DNA of 14,508 bases from Thiotrichaceae bacterium (GCA_024762625.1 JANTHA010000021.1:1-14508); one strand, 5' to 3'; numbered from the stretch's first letter, positions 1 through 6,629 are shown. Notes: generated from the sequence alone by a model not told the origin. Translations and numbers: made by a program.

Positions 1-375
1 TTAGCTATTTTATTGTGGTGTATTTGTTCAATCTGCTTGAAATTCAAAGCAATATCAAGAACTATATCAGCCAGAAAGTAGGATAAATACACATTTCATT
101 CGTAATTACTCAGCATGCCCTCCTTATTTGCGTCATTTCTACATTTACATTAAAAGTGCTCATGTATATTGATATACTGGATACTTTCGCCTTGAACTGC
201 CGCAAACAGAAGCATTCTGAACAGTTAAAGAACACGATAAGTAGATTCTTTTTTCAATAGTATTTTCTTCTGCTATCACGCAATTTCAACCCCTTATCTG
301 CCAGTACATACATTTTCGGGATTAATTTGTTAAAATAGACATAACAAAAATAATTAATTTTTCAGGATTCTAAAA
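1..375. other. AT-rich intergenic region with no gene seen
   Basis: No open frame with protein-like composition is visible on either strand, and no tRNA or strong terminator was found. The last 50 bases are very AT-rich and hold a plausible -10 (TAAAAT, 331-336) for the deacetylase operon, without a convincing -35 at the right distance. An AGGA ribosome-binding site (364-367) sits 8 bases before the ATG at 376. A TATACT-like hexamer occurs near 170-180, with nothing downstream that explains it. Confidence 0.5.
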
Positions 376-1281
376 ATGATTTTCTCCATTGACGTCGAAG
401 ACTGGGCGCAGTCTGTACTTGACCGATCAAACCCTGTATCAAACCGGGTCTACGATAACACTTCGCAAATTCTTGACTTGCTGGCGCAATATGGCCATCA
501 GGCGACTTTTTTTGTACTGGCGAATGTCGCAGAAAAACATCCGGAGCTGATTCGCAAAATCGTGGATGCCGGCCACGAAGTCGGCTCCCATGGCTGCAAT
601 CACATCAATCTGTACACCATGTCACCGGAAGAGGTGAACGATGATGTGCAACGATCAGTTAAAACCCTAGAGGATGTGACCGGTAAAAAAGTCATCGGCT
701 ATCGCGCGCCCAATTTCTCGATCCGTGAAAACATGTTCGAATGGTATTGCGCGGCGCTGGCCGAGAATGGCCTGAAATATGATTCTTCCCTGTTTCCGAT
801 GAAAGTCATCAAATACGGCATTGAAAGAAAATATCCGCTGGACGTTTTTCATAAATACGGCATCAATGAACACTACCTGAGCTATATCAACGTCGGCAAA
901 TACAAATTGCCATTCTTTGGCGGCGGTTATTTCAGACTGGCGCCCTATGCAGTCACTAAATATTTTACAAAACAGTTCAATGAGGAAAATAGCGGCGTTT
1001 TTTATATGCACCCGTTTGAAATTGATACCGGCGAGTTTGCCGAAGTCAAACGGCTTTATAAAAAAATCCCGCTGATTAGAAATCAGTTTTTTGTCTCCAG
1101 AGGCACAGTAAAGAACAAATTGCATCGCCTGCTGAGTGATTTTGATTTTACTTCATTCCAGCGGCGTTATTATTACAATTACAACGATTTTAATGATTAT
1201 AAAGACGACACGCTTATAGATGCGACCCGGAAATTTAACAATAAAACTTACGCAAATAACACCAACAAAATACCGGCATGA
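376..1281 (+). CDS. Polysaccharide deacetylase (NodB fold, XrtA/DUF3473-type)
   Basis: Predicted metal-dependent carbohydrate esterase (CE4 family) that removes N-acetyl groups from a polysaccharide; relatives sit in exosortase/exopolysaccharide loci. Visible motifs are: an acidic motif 1, SIDVEDW (residues 4-10, Asp6 as likely base); the metal-binding pair SHGCNH (His72, His76); motif 3 YRAP (109-112); and the late YMHPFEID (210-217, His212). The HPFE-type ending is typical of the DUF3473 group. No signal peptide or membrane segment is seen, so it probably acts in the cytoplasm or is exported another way. The start has an AGGA box 8 bases upstream. The stop overlaps the next gene's ATG (ATGA, 1278-1281), so the two are translationally coupled. 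The C-terminal 60 residues are Asn/Tyr/Lys-rich and not recognised. The deacetylase call is firm; the substrate is unknown. Confidence 0.85.
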   Translation: MIFSIDVEDWAQSVLDRSNPVSNRVYDNTSQILDLLAQYGHQATFFVLANVAEKHPELIRKIVDAGHEVGSHGCNHINLYTMSPEEVNDDVQRSVKTLEDVTGKKVIGYRAPNFSIRENMFEWYCAALAENGLKYDSSLFPMKVIKYGIERKYPLDVFHKYGINEHYLSYINVGKYKLPFFGGGYFRLAPYAVTKYFTKQFNEENSGVFYMHPFEIDTGEFAEVKRLYKKIPLIRNQFFVSRGTVKNKLHRLLSDFDFTSFQRRYYYNYNDFNDYKDDTLIDATRKFNNKTYANNTNKIPA

Positions 1282-2723
1282 GCAAATTAATTGTACTGGA
1301 AATCAGCGAAGTCCCCTTTGAGGTTGTTGAGGCCTACGCAAAACAAAACCCTGAGAGTAACCTGGCGGCTATCGTTAATTCCGGGCGTTACTGTCTGACC
1401 GAAGCAAATGACCTGCCCGAAGAATTGCTTTATCCCACCCAGACCTGGGCAAGCATCAACAGCGGCAAACCATTTTCCGAACATAAGGTGAAATGGTTTA
1501 ACGACCCCAAGGACCATAAGGACTTTTACTGGGCGCAAACAGCGGCGGCTGGTCTGCCAACAGTGCTGGTTTCCACATTGCACAGTTCGCCATTGAGATC
1601 GTTTTTGAACCAGGGAAACTACAAGGCCGTGATCCCGGATTTCTTTGCGCCGGATTCCGACACCTTCCCGAAAAAATACGAGCCGCTGCAGACTCTGAAT
1701 CGCAGCCTGACCTTTTCAAACAGACGCGCCACCTCCACCAAACAAACGCTATTGACCGCGATCAAACACTTTATCAAGGCGCCGCATTTTTCGCGCTGGG
1801 GGCTGGGCCTGAAATCACTGCGCGACATGATTCCACTCTCGCTAGATGTCATCAAGAATCCGGAAAGCCTGCGTAAACTGCAGTTTCCACTGATGATGCA
1901 AATTTTCTACAACGAAATAAACCAGCATCAACCTGCGCTCGCCATTGCCGGAACCAACCACATCGCTTCTGCGATGCACCGCTATCTGCACGCCTCCCCC
2001 GACATCGACCCGTCGGTTTCAGGCGTTTATGATAATGTCTGGCTCAAACAGCATGATAATGAAGTGATGGGCGCCATGCAGTTGCTGGATCGCTGGATCG
2101 CCTATATCGACGAATTCGCCGCTAAAAATGATTACGCCGTCGCGATGATTTCATCCATGGGCCAACAACCGAACAAAACCATTACGCCGGAATATATCAA
2201 AAACTATCAATATGACTTCCGTTTGCAGGAACCCGAAAAATTCTTTGCGGCGCTTGGCGTGGATATCAGCAAATTCGAGCAAATTGGCGCCATGATCCCG
2301 CAATACGCCTTTCAGGCGGATAACCTGGCGGAAGCAGAAGAACTGCAAAAAACACTGCTGGGATTTTCATCCGACCCATCTGTAGAACGCTATGGACATT
2401 ACACACAACCTAACCAGAATGATGACGGCGTACCCTTATCAGGTATTTTGTATAGCGTTGATCGCAATCAGGATGTCGTCACGGTGTCGCTGATGCTTGA
2501 CCCTGAAGAAAATGAATTCATTAAAATTGGCGATAAACGATTCAGCTATGCCGAGCTTGGATTTGAACGCTTTGCAGTAAGCGACCATCACTCTGGCACA
2601 CACTACAAAACCGGCGTGCTGTTATTCAACGACAAGTTTAAACAACTCAATCCGGATATTGGAAAGTCCATGGATTACCTCGAAGTCTCTAAAATGTTTA
2701 AACAGATGCTTGGGGTAAATTAA
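1278..2723 (+). CDS. Divergent alkaline phosphatase superfamily protein (type I phosphodiesterase-like)
   Basis: This 481-residue protein resembles the alkaline phosphatase/nucleotide pyrophosphatase fold. The N-terminal strand LIVLEISEV (4-12) is followed by a nucleophile-like segment PTQTWASINSGK (53-64, Thr56 in the usual Thr position), then EHKV (68-71), TNHIASAMHRY (226-236) and a C-terminal DHHSGTHYKTGVLL block. Several ligands of classical members are altered: Ser10 appears where the first metal-binding Asp is expected, and SSMGQ (292-296) where SDHG is usual. It could therefore belong to a separate clade with different metal use, or be inactive. There is no signal peptide. It overlaps the deacetylase by 4 bp, which suggests joint work on a surface polysaccharide or glycolipid, for example removing or transferring a phospho-group. 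That role is inferred from context only. Confidence 0.55.
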   Translation: MSKLIVLEISEVPFEVVEAYAKQNPESNLAAIVNSGRYCLTEANDLPEELLYPTQTWASINSGKPFSEHKVKWFNDPKDHKDFYWAQTAAAGLPTVLVSTLHSSPLRSFLNQGNYKAVIPDFFAPDSDTFPKKYEPLQTLNRSLTFSNRRATSTKQTLLTAIKHFIKAPHFSRWGLGLKSLRDMIPLSLDVIKNPESLRKLQFPLMMQIFYNEINQHQPALAIAGTNHIASAMHRYLHASPDIDPSVSGVYDNVWLKQHDNEVMGAMQLLDRWIAYIDEFAAKNDYAVAMISSMGQQPNKTITPEYIKNYQYDFRLQEPEKFFAALGVDISKFEQIGAMIPQYAFQADNLAEAEELQKTLLGFSSDPSVERYGHYTQPNQNDDGVPLSGILYSVDRNQDVVTVSLMLDPEENEFIKIGDKRFSYAELGFERFAVSDHHSGTHYKTGVLLFNDKFKQLNPDIGKSMDYLEVSKMFKQMLGVN

Positions 2724-2815
2724 CTTGATCCATGTCCTTAAGGTGCTTGTCTAAAACAACAAAACAGCTTAAACTTGCCGCCTTCATTGGTATTCACATT
2801 GATATTCGCCAACAC

Positions 2816-2906
<91 letters not shown>

Positions 2907-2950
2907 ATATTATTCTAAACAAGTATCATCATTTCCGGAATTCAATTGTT

Positions 2951-3042
2951 TCTCCATATTCACAGGGAGGGATTTGAACCCGACAAGAGGGTTCGAGCCG
3001 GAGCGCAGCGAAAACAACGAAGTCATCCCTCCCTCTTCGCCA
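2951..3042 (+). repeat. tRNA-Ser-derived repeat, copy 1 (intact)
   Basis: A composite repeat 45 bp downstream of tRNA-Ser. Its left half (2965-2981) is the reverse complement of tRNA-Ser positions 2880-2896 with one mismatch. After a 7-base spacer, its right half repeats the tRNA 3' end directly: 2987-2996 equals 2878-2887, then 28 foreign bases (2997-3024) interrupt the T loop, then 3025-3042 equals 2888-2905 with one change. The outer arms GGGAGGGAT/ATCCCTCCC (2965-2973/3025-3033) and inner arms GAACCC/GGGTTC (2976-2981/2989-2994) can fold together. Short frames through it are not believable genes. A second copy lies at 4405-4730. It could be an integration footprint or a REP-like family born from a tRNA end. 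Confidence 0.8.
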
Positions 3043-3188
3043 TTTATAGTTTTACGTTTGTTCTGATTGATGTGGTTGCAGGTGAATTTTGGATGATTCA
3101 TGGTTTCGCCCCATTGCGTTATTCTTGCCTAAGCCACTCTCTCCCAGTTATCAAGTCAAATACTCAGTTAGGACGGGCGTCGCCAGGA

Positions 3189-3250
3189 ATGGGCGTAAAC
3201 GGGTGAAATAATGGATGAATGTCGAAAATGGGTGTAAATGGGTGTATTAT
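3189..3250 (+). promoter_or_regulatory. Decamer direct repeats and -10 box before fic
   Basis: Four copies of a decamer close to ATGGGTGTAA lie in two tandem pairs: 3189-3198 and 3199-3208, then 3228-3237 and 3238-3247. The pairs are offset by 39 bp, and a weaker ATGGATGAAT lies at 3211-3220. The last copy runs into a TATTAT hexamer (3245-3250) that is the best -10. That would start transcription at or next to the ATG at 3257, and no Shine-Dalgarno sequence is visible, so the fic message may be leaderless. The layout suits a repressor covering the promoter; the C-terminal winged helix of the Fic protein itself is the obvious candidate (inference). Confidence 0.5.
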
Positions 3251-3256
3251 TAGCTC

Positions 3257-4306
3257 ATGCTAAGAACCGATACACTTCAGATCACCCCGGAGATCCTGAG
3301 CCTTATCGCCAGGATTGAAGAATTCAAGGGCGCCTGGCGCGCCCTGGGTACGCTTGCGCCTGATCGTCTGGCGGCCCTTCGACGCGTGGCTACCATTGAG
3401 AGCATTGGTTCCTCCACCCGGATTGAAGGTAGCAAGCTGTCCGACCGCGAGGTGAAACGACTACTGTCCAACCTGGAGATCAAATCTTTCGACACCCGCG
3501 ACGAGCAGGAAGTGGCCGGCTACGCCGAGGTGATGGATCAGGTGTTCTCATCCTGGCAGGACATTCCCTTCACCGAAAACCACATCAAGCAGTTGCATCA
3601 GATGCTTCTGCGCTACAGCGAGAAGGACTCACGGCATCGCGGCAACTACAAGACCCACTCGAACAGTGTCGTTGCCTTCGATGAGAGCGGCGCCCAGATC
3701 GGCATCGTGTTTCAGACGGCCACGCCTTTTGACACGCCTCGCCTGATGACTGAACTGGTGGACTGGGTGAACCAGGAGCAAGAAGCCGGCCAGCTGCATC
3801 CGCTGCTGATCATCGCCATCTGCATCGTGGTGTTTCTGGAGATTCATCCCTTCCAGGATGGAAACGGGCGGCTTTCACGTGTACTGACCACACTCCTGCT
3901 GCTGCAAGCGGGCTATGTCTATGTGCCATACAGTTCGCTGGAAAGCGTAATCGAGCAGAGCAAAGAGGCCTACTACCTGGCGTTGCGCCAGACGCAGGGA
4001 ACGATCCGTACCGGGGCGCCGGACTGGCAGCCGTGGCTGGTTTTTTTCCTCCGCTCTCTGACTGAGCAGGTCGCGCGTCTTGAGAAGAAAGTCGAGCGCG
4101 AGAAGATCGTGATGGCGGCGCTGCCGGAGTTGTCACTGCAGATTGTCGAGTTCGCCCGTGAGCATGGGCGTGTAACCATGAGCGAAGTCATCAAACTGAC
4201 GGGCGCCAGTCGCAATACGCTGAAGCAGCACTTCCGGGCGCTGGTCGAGCGCGGCACCCTCAATCAACACGGCAGTGGTCGTGGGGTATGGTACGACCTG
4301 CGGTGA
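3257..4306 (+). CDS. Fic-family AMP-transferase (class II) with C-terminal winged helix
   Basis: Fic proteins usually transfer AMP from ATP to a hydroxyl side chain of a target protein. The complete active-site motif IHPFQDGNGR is at 196-205, with catalytic His197. The inhibitory helix motif [S/T]xxxE[G/N] appears as S53-TRI-E57-G58 before the Fic core, which marks a class II, self-inhibited enzyme that needs no separate antitoxin. The last ~55 residues (292-349) look like a winged helix-turn-helix with recognition segment SRNTLKQHFRAL (319-330). The length of 349 residues is usual for this subgroup. The gene is clearly richer in G+C than the genes around it, stands alone, and lies between two tRNA-Ser-derived repeats, so it looks acquired. 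No ribosome-binding site is visible before the ATG. The family call is firm; the target protein is unknown. Confidence 0.9.
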   Translation: MLRTDTLQITPEILSLIARIEEFKGAWRALGTLAPDRLAALRRVATIESIGSSTRIEGSKLSDREVKRLLSNLEIKSFDTRDEQEVAGYAEVMDQVFSSWQDIPFTENHIKQLHQMLLRYSEKDSRHRGNYKTHSNSVVAFDESGAQIGIVFQTATPFDTPRLMTELVDWVNQEQEAGQLHPLLIIAICIVVFLEIHPFQDGNGRLSRVLTTLLLLQAGYVYVPYSSLESVIEQSKEAYYLALRQTQGTIRTGAPDWQPWLVFFLRSLTEQVARLEKKVEREKIVMAALPELSLQIVEFAREHGRVTMSEVIKLTGASRNTLKQHFRALVERGTLNQHGSGRGVWYDLR

Positions 4307-4404
4307 TCCTGCTGACGTTGGCGAGATGACATCGGACTAGCTGTCAAGCCAAACGAAGGCCCATATTAATCGTGGCATTGGATATTGTTGGCGGGCGCGC
4401 AGGG

Positions 4405-4730
4405 TTTCCGTATTCACAAGGAGAGATTAACCTAGAATACTCGGTTGGGCAGTTTAAAGGGTGCTGCTATGGTGGTGTATGGCTAGCGTAACATTCCCGA
4501 ATGGTCATTTTCGGGAATGTTACAACAACACCATACGCCATCATAGTTGTGCAAATTACCCTATAGCGCCTTCATTCTATAGGTGAGACATGAAAACCGG
4601 AGCTTTTAAAGCTAATCATCAGCTTATTGCCTGCAAGTAGCGGTCAACTGAGGAATCTAGGTTTAACCCGACAAGAGGATTCAAGCCGAAGCGCAGCGAA
4701 GACAACGAAGTCATCCCTCCCTCTCCGCCA
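4405..4730 (+). repeat. tRNA-Ser-derived repeat, copy 2, interrupted by a MITE
   Basis: Positions 4405-4430 match the left end of copy 1 (2951 onward), sharing TATTCACA and a GGAGAGATT/GGGAGGGATT core. Positions 4663-4730 match the rest (from 2975 to 3042) with only about five substitutions. Between them lies the element at 4427-4666. The last 18 bases (4713-4730) are identical to the tRNA-Ser 3' end at 2888-2905. The two copies flank the fic region as direct repeats. Confidence 0.78.
4427..4666 (+). mobile_element. MITE-like element, copy A (non-autonomous, ~240 bp)
   Basis: The terminal inverted repeats are imperfect but clear: CCTAGAATACTCGGTTG (4431-4447) against CAACTGAGGAATCTAGG (4645-4661). 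TTAA sits immediately outside the left repeat (4427-4430) and one base outside the right (4663-4666), which hints at a TTAA-type target. The element has no coding capacity. Its core is a long hairpin: 16 pairs between 4467-4482 and 4531-4546 (two G-T wobbles), then a perfect 14-bp arm 4488-4501/4510-4523 around an 8-base loop. It is homologous along its length to 6349-6591. The transposase family is not identifiable from the sequence. Confidence 0.7.
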
Positions 4731-4735
4731 GACAT

Positions 4736-4767
4736 AAAAAAACCCACTGGAATCACCGTGGGTTTTT
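4736..4767 (-). terminator. Rho-independent terminator (works both ways, mainly for the DUF5335 gene)
   Basis: A 10-bp perfect stem AAAAACCCAC/GTGGGTTTTT (4738-4747/4758-4767) with a 10-base loop. Read on the minus strand it follows the stop of the 4798-5115 gene by about 30 bases and ends in a run of T. The plus-strand T run also lets it stop transcripts coming from the repeat region. Confidence 0.85.
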
Positions 4768-4797
4768 AAATTAGGTAAATTTACAACGAGCCAATCA

Positions 4798-5115
4798 TCA
4801 AGCCGCTTTAAACATCAGGATATGTTTATTGTCTTCGGCATCGCTGATTTCGATACTTTTCAAACCATCGTTTTCTTCCAGCACATACACTTCGCTGGGT
4901 TGTTTGATCATATGACCAACATCGCCGGCCTGAACCGTTATGACATCGTCTCCGTCGTCATAGCTGATGCCTTCAAACGGAACATTTTCCGCTTCTATTT
5001 GATCGCCGATGGACAGACCGGCAATTTCAATTGTAACGAGCAAGTCATCGCTTATCGAACTTAAATGATCAAAATACTCAATCCAGCGTTGTTTCTCAAT
5101 TTGTTGTGTACTCAT
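4798..5115 (-). CDS. DUF5335 family protein
   Basis: A small acidic protein of 105 residues. Its pattern (an N-terminal RWIEYFDHLSS, a central VTIEIAGLSIGDQIEAENVP and a late DAEDNKHILMF) resembles DUF5335 proteins, which have no assigned function. No signal peptide, membrane segment or catalytic motif is visible, so it is probably cytoplasmic. The start is well supported by AAGGAG six to seven bases upstream (minus strand). A TATGAT hexamer at 5145-5150 (minus) may be the -10. It is divergently transcribed from the PDZ-protein gene across a 256-bp control region and has its own terminator at 4736-4767, so it is monocistronic. The family assignment is from memory of the pattern, with moderate certainty. 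Confidence 0.65.
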   Translation of the reverse strand: MSTQQIEKQRWIEYFDHLSSISDDLLVTIEIAGLSIGDQIEAENVPFEGISYDDGDDVITVQAGDVGHMIKQPSEVYVLEENDGLKSIEISDAEDNKHILMFKAA

Positions 5116-5216
5116 AATCTATCTCCTTTGTTTTCTTCATTTCCATCATAGAGTCAATAATATGTTTAATTAATTATTGCTTACATGACCATTATGAATA
5201 GGCTCAAACGAAATTT

Positions 5217-5281
5217 CTGTCATTTAACTGACAATTTTTGTCATGTAACTGACATTACGATGAACTTCAGATTGCTATAGT
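5217..5281 (+). promoter_or_regulatory. Two tandem palindromic operators plus extended -10 promoter (Pho-box-like)
   Basis: TGTCATTTAACTGACA (5218-5233) and TGTCATGTAACTGACA (5239-5254) are near-identical 16-bp TGTCA-N6-TGACA sites exactly 21 bp apart, that is two helical turns. Read as heptamers (CTGTCAT, CTGACAA, TTGTCAT, CTGACAT at 5217, 5228, 5238, 5249) they resemble two PhoB boxes. An extended -10, TGCTATAGT (5273-5281), follows without a good -35. With a start near 5288 the sites centre near -62 and -41, the usual geometry for an activator. They face the PDZ-protein gene; whether they also affect the divergent gene is unknown. Confidence 0.6.
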
Positions 5282-5371
5282 GTGTCCCAGATTTGAGGAA
5301 GATATGTCAGCGGCATTTATTACATCTATATCATCTGTAACATCCAGGTAACATATAAGACGAGGAAGAAC

Positions 5372-6352
5372 ATGAAGAAATTAACTGTAGCAGCCAGCAT
5401 AATAGCCGCCCTTGGCATGATGGCAAGCGCCTATGCAACTGATACACAAACTGCTGATGAGCAAACCGCCACAAATCAAAACAAGACGCCTGACGTCAGC
5501 CAACCGGCTGTCACGCAACGTGCGTGGCTGGGCGTCTCATTAAAGCCCATTCCGGAAGCTTTATCCAGACAGCTGAGCAGCGTCATTCCCGATAAACAGG
5601 GCGTTCTGGTTCAGTCCGTTATGCCAAATTCTCCGGCAGACAAGGCCGGACTCAAGGCTTATGATATCATTCTGGGGCTTGGCGATCAGAAAATCTATTC
5701 AGCGCAACAACTTGTTGGTCTGATCACATCCAGTAAGCCAGGAAACCAGATCGCGCTTAACGTCGTCAGAGATGGTAAACAACAAACCATCAATGTCACG
5801 CTGGAAGTACGTCCAGTCATGCCGTCTGCCAGCCATCGTCCCTGGTTTGGCGGACAACATCCTGCAAGACCGCACTGGCCCAGAATGCCGGGATTCGGAC
5901 AGCAGCCCTACTCCCGACCCTATTTTGGTCAACCACCGTTTCCAGCACCGGTATTGCCCAAAACGCCGCTCTCCCCCAAAGCATTGGGGCAAGCCAACGT
6001 AATGCAGCAATTTGAATCCATCCAGATTCGCAGTCTGGACGGCGACCGTTATCATGCAGAAGTTGAATATCAGGAAAATGGCGGCGAGAAAAAGAAGTTT
6101 ACCTTTGAAGGAAAATACGATGAAATCCGTGAACAGATCAAAAACAACAAGGAGTTGCCTGAGAGTAAGAAAAACAGCCTGTTGAATGCGCTCAAGAACA
6201 ACCCGGATCAACTGTTGCCGGATAATATCATGCAGGGCTTTCCGGCCTTTCCCCCAATGCCGTCACTGGATCAGTTTTTCAATGATAGAAATGATTTCAA
6301 CCAGTTTTTTGACAATCCCCCTGCGTGGTTTAATCAGGGGCGCAAGCTTTAA
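5372..6352 (+). CDS. Secreted PDZ-domain protein, no protease domain
   Basis: This 326-residue protein begins with a Sec signal peptide (positive MKK, hydrophobic core, likely cleavage after AYA at residue 22), so it is periplasmic or anchored to the envelope. Residues 50-147 form one HtrA/Deg-like PDZ domain: RAWLGVSL, then GVLVQSVMPNSPADKAGLKAYDIIL and a GNQIALNVVRDG strand. No trypsin-like or other catalytic domain precedes it. Residues 150-205 are rich in Pro, Phe, Tyr and His. Residues 211-275 form an unrecognised charged domain, and the C-terminus repeats an (D/N)QFF motif (300-313). A GAGGAAG ribosome-binding site precedes the ATG. Two palindromic operators upstream suggest activated, condition-dependent expression. 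It may be a substrate-binding chaperone or a scaffold; the function is not known. The stop codon abuts a MITE-like element. Confidence 0.8.
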   Translation: MKKLTVAASIIAALGMMASAYATDTQTADEQTATNQNKTPDVSQPAVTQRAWLGVSLKPIPEALSRQLSSVIPDKQGVLVQSVMPNSPADKAGLKAYDIILGLGDQKIYSAQQLVGLITSSKPGNQIALNVVRDGKQQTINVTLEVRPVMPSASHRPWFGGQHPARPHWPRMPGFGQQPYSRPYFGQPPFPAPVLPKTPLSPKALGQANVMQQFESIQIRSLDGDRYHAEVEYQENGGEKKKFTFEGKYDEIREQIKNNKELPESKKNSLLNALKNNPDQLLPDNIMQGFPAFPPMPSLDQFFNDRNDFNQFFDNPPAWFNQGRKL

Positions 6353-6591
6353 GCTAAAATCCTCAGTTGAGCAGGCTTGAGTGTGCGGCTGTGGTGGTGC
6401 AGGTCAAGGCGTTACTGCGCGGAATGGTTATTCCCTTTCAAGCAGTTACAACGCAGACATGCGCCATCACAGTTGTGCAATCCAGCCTGAAGCGACTTCA
6501 CCCTGTGAGTGAGTTTAATAATTTGTTATATATATGATAGATCATAAGCTTATTAGTCATTGTAGCGTTCAACTGAGGAATTTAGCTTTTA
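6349..6591 (+). mobile_element. MITE-like element, copy B (~243 bp)
   Basis: The terminal repeats match over 18 of 19 positions: AAGCTAAAATCCTCAGTTG (6351-6369) and, inverted, the end at 6570-6588. TTAA (6349-6352) overlaps the TAA stop of the PDZ gene. The element is co-linear with 4427-6666-type copy A (4427-4666), sharing GTGGTGGTG, CGCCATCA, AGTTGTGCAA and the AGCTTATT region near the right end. The outer hairpin 6389-6401/6460-6472 has 13 pairs, with the same two wobble positions as copy A and two compensated pairs. It has no coding capacity. A TATGAT at 6533-6538 might offer a promoter to the zinc-finger gene downstream (weak). Confidence 0.7.
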
Positions 6592-6606
6592 GGCTTAATA
6601 GCCTGT

Positions 6607-6629
6607 CTCCCGACCTGTACGGTCGGGAG
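6607..6629 (+). repeat. Perfect 9-bp hairpin before the zinc-finger gene
   Basis: CTCCCGACC (6607-6615) and GGTCGGGAG (6621-6629) pair perfectly around a TGTAC loop. No T run follows, so it is not a normal terminator. It lies 23 bases before the ATG at 6653 and leaves the ribosome-binding site free. It may be a REP-like palindrome or a leader stem. Confidence 0.55.

Larger units (their letters stand above)
4307..4797. other. 490-bp gene-free stretch filled by repeats
   Basis: This stretch holds about 100 bp of unassigned sequence after fic with no clear terminator, then repeat copy 2 split by a MITE-like element (4405-4730), then a terminator for the minus-strand gene (4736-4767). No coding potential was seen. 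Confidence 0.7.

Noticed and set aside
667..1125. Minus-strand frame inside the deacetylase gene, and similar antisense frames inside ychF, ispE, prs and the S49 gene
   Set aside because: Each lies within a gene with clear family motifs on the other strand or frame and shows no motif or start signal of its own.
3159..3180. Third MITE end (ATACTCAGTTAGGAC resembles the left terminal repeat of copy A)
   Set aside because: Only about 13 matching positions, with no partner end and no internal similarity; too short to claim.
3257..4306. Fic toxin with a separate small antitoxin gene
   Set aside because: The inhibitory motif lies inside the protein itself (S53-E57-G58), and no small gene sits next to it.
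5218..5254. NifA-type upstream activator sites (TGT-N10-ACA)
   Set aside because: Both palindromes formally fit the pattern, but no sigma-54 -24/-12 element (GG-N10-GC type) is present downstream; an extended -10 for the main sigma factor is.
4427..6591. Composite transposon formed by the two MITE copies carrying the DUF5335 and PDZ genes
   Set aside because: The copies are strongly diverged from each other, have no transposase, and copy A is nested in its own separate target, so independent insertions explain them better.
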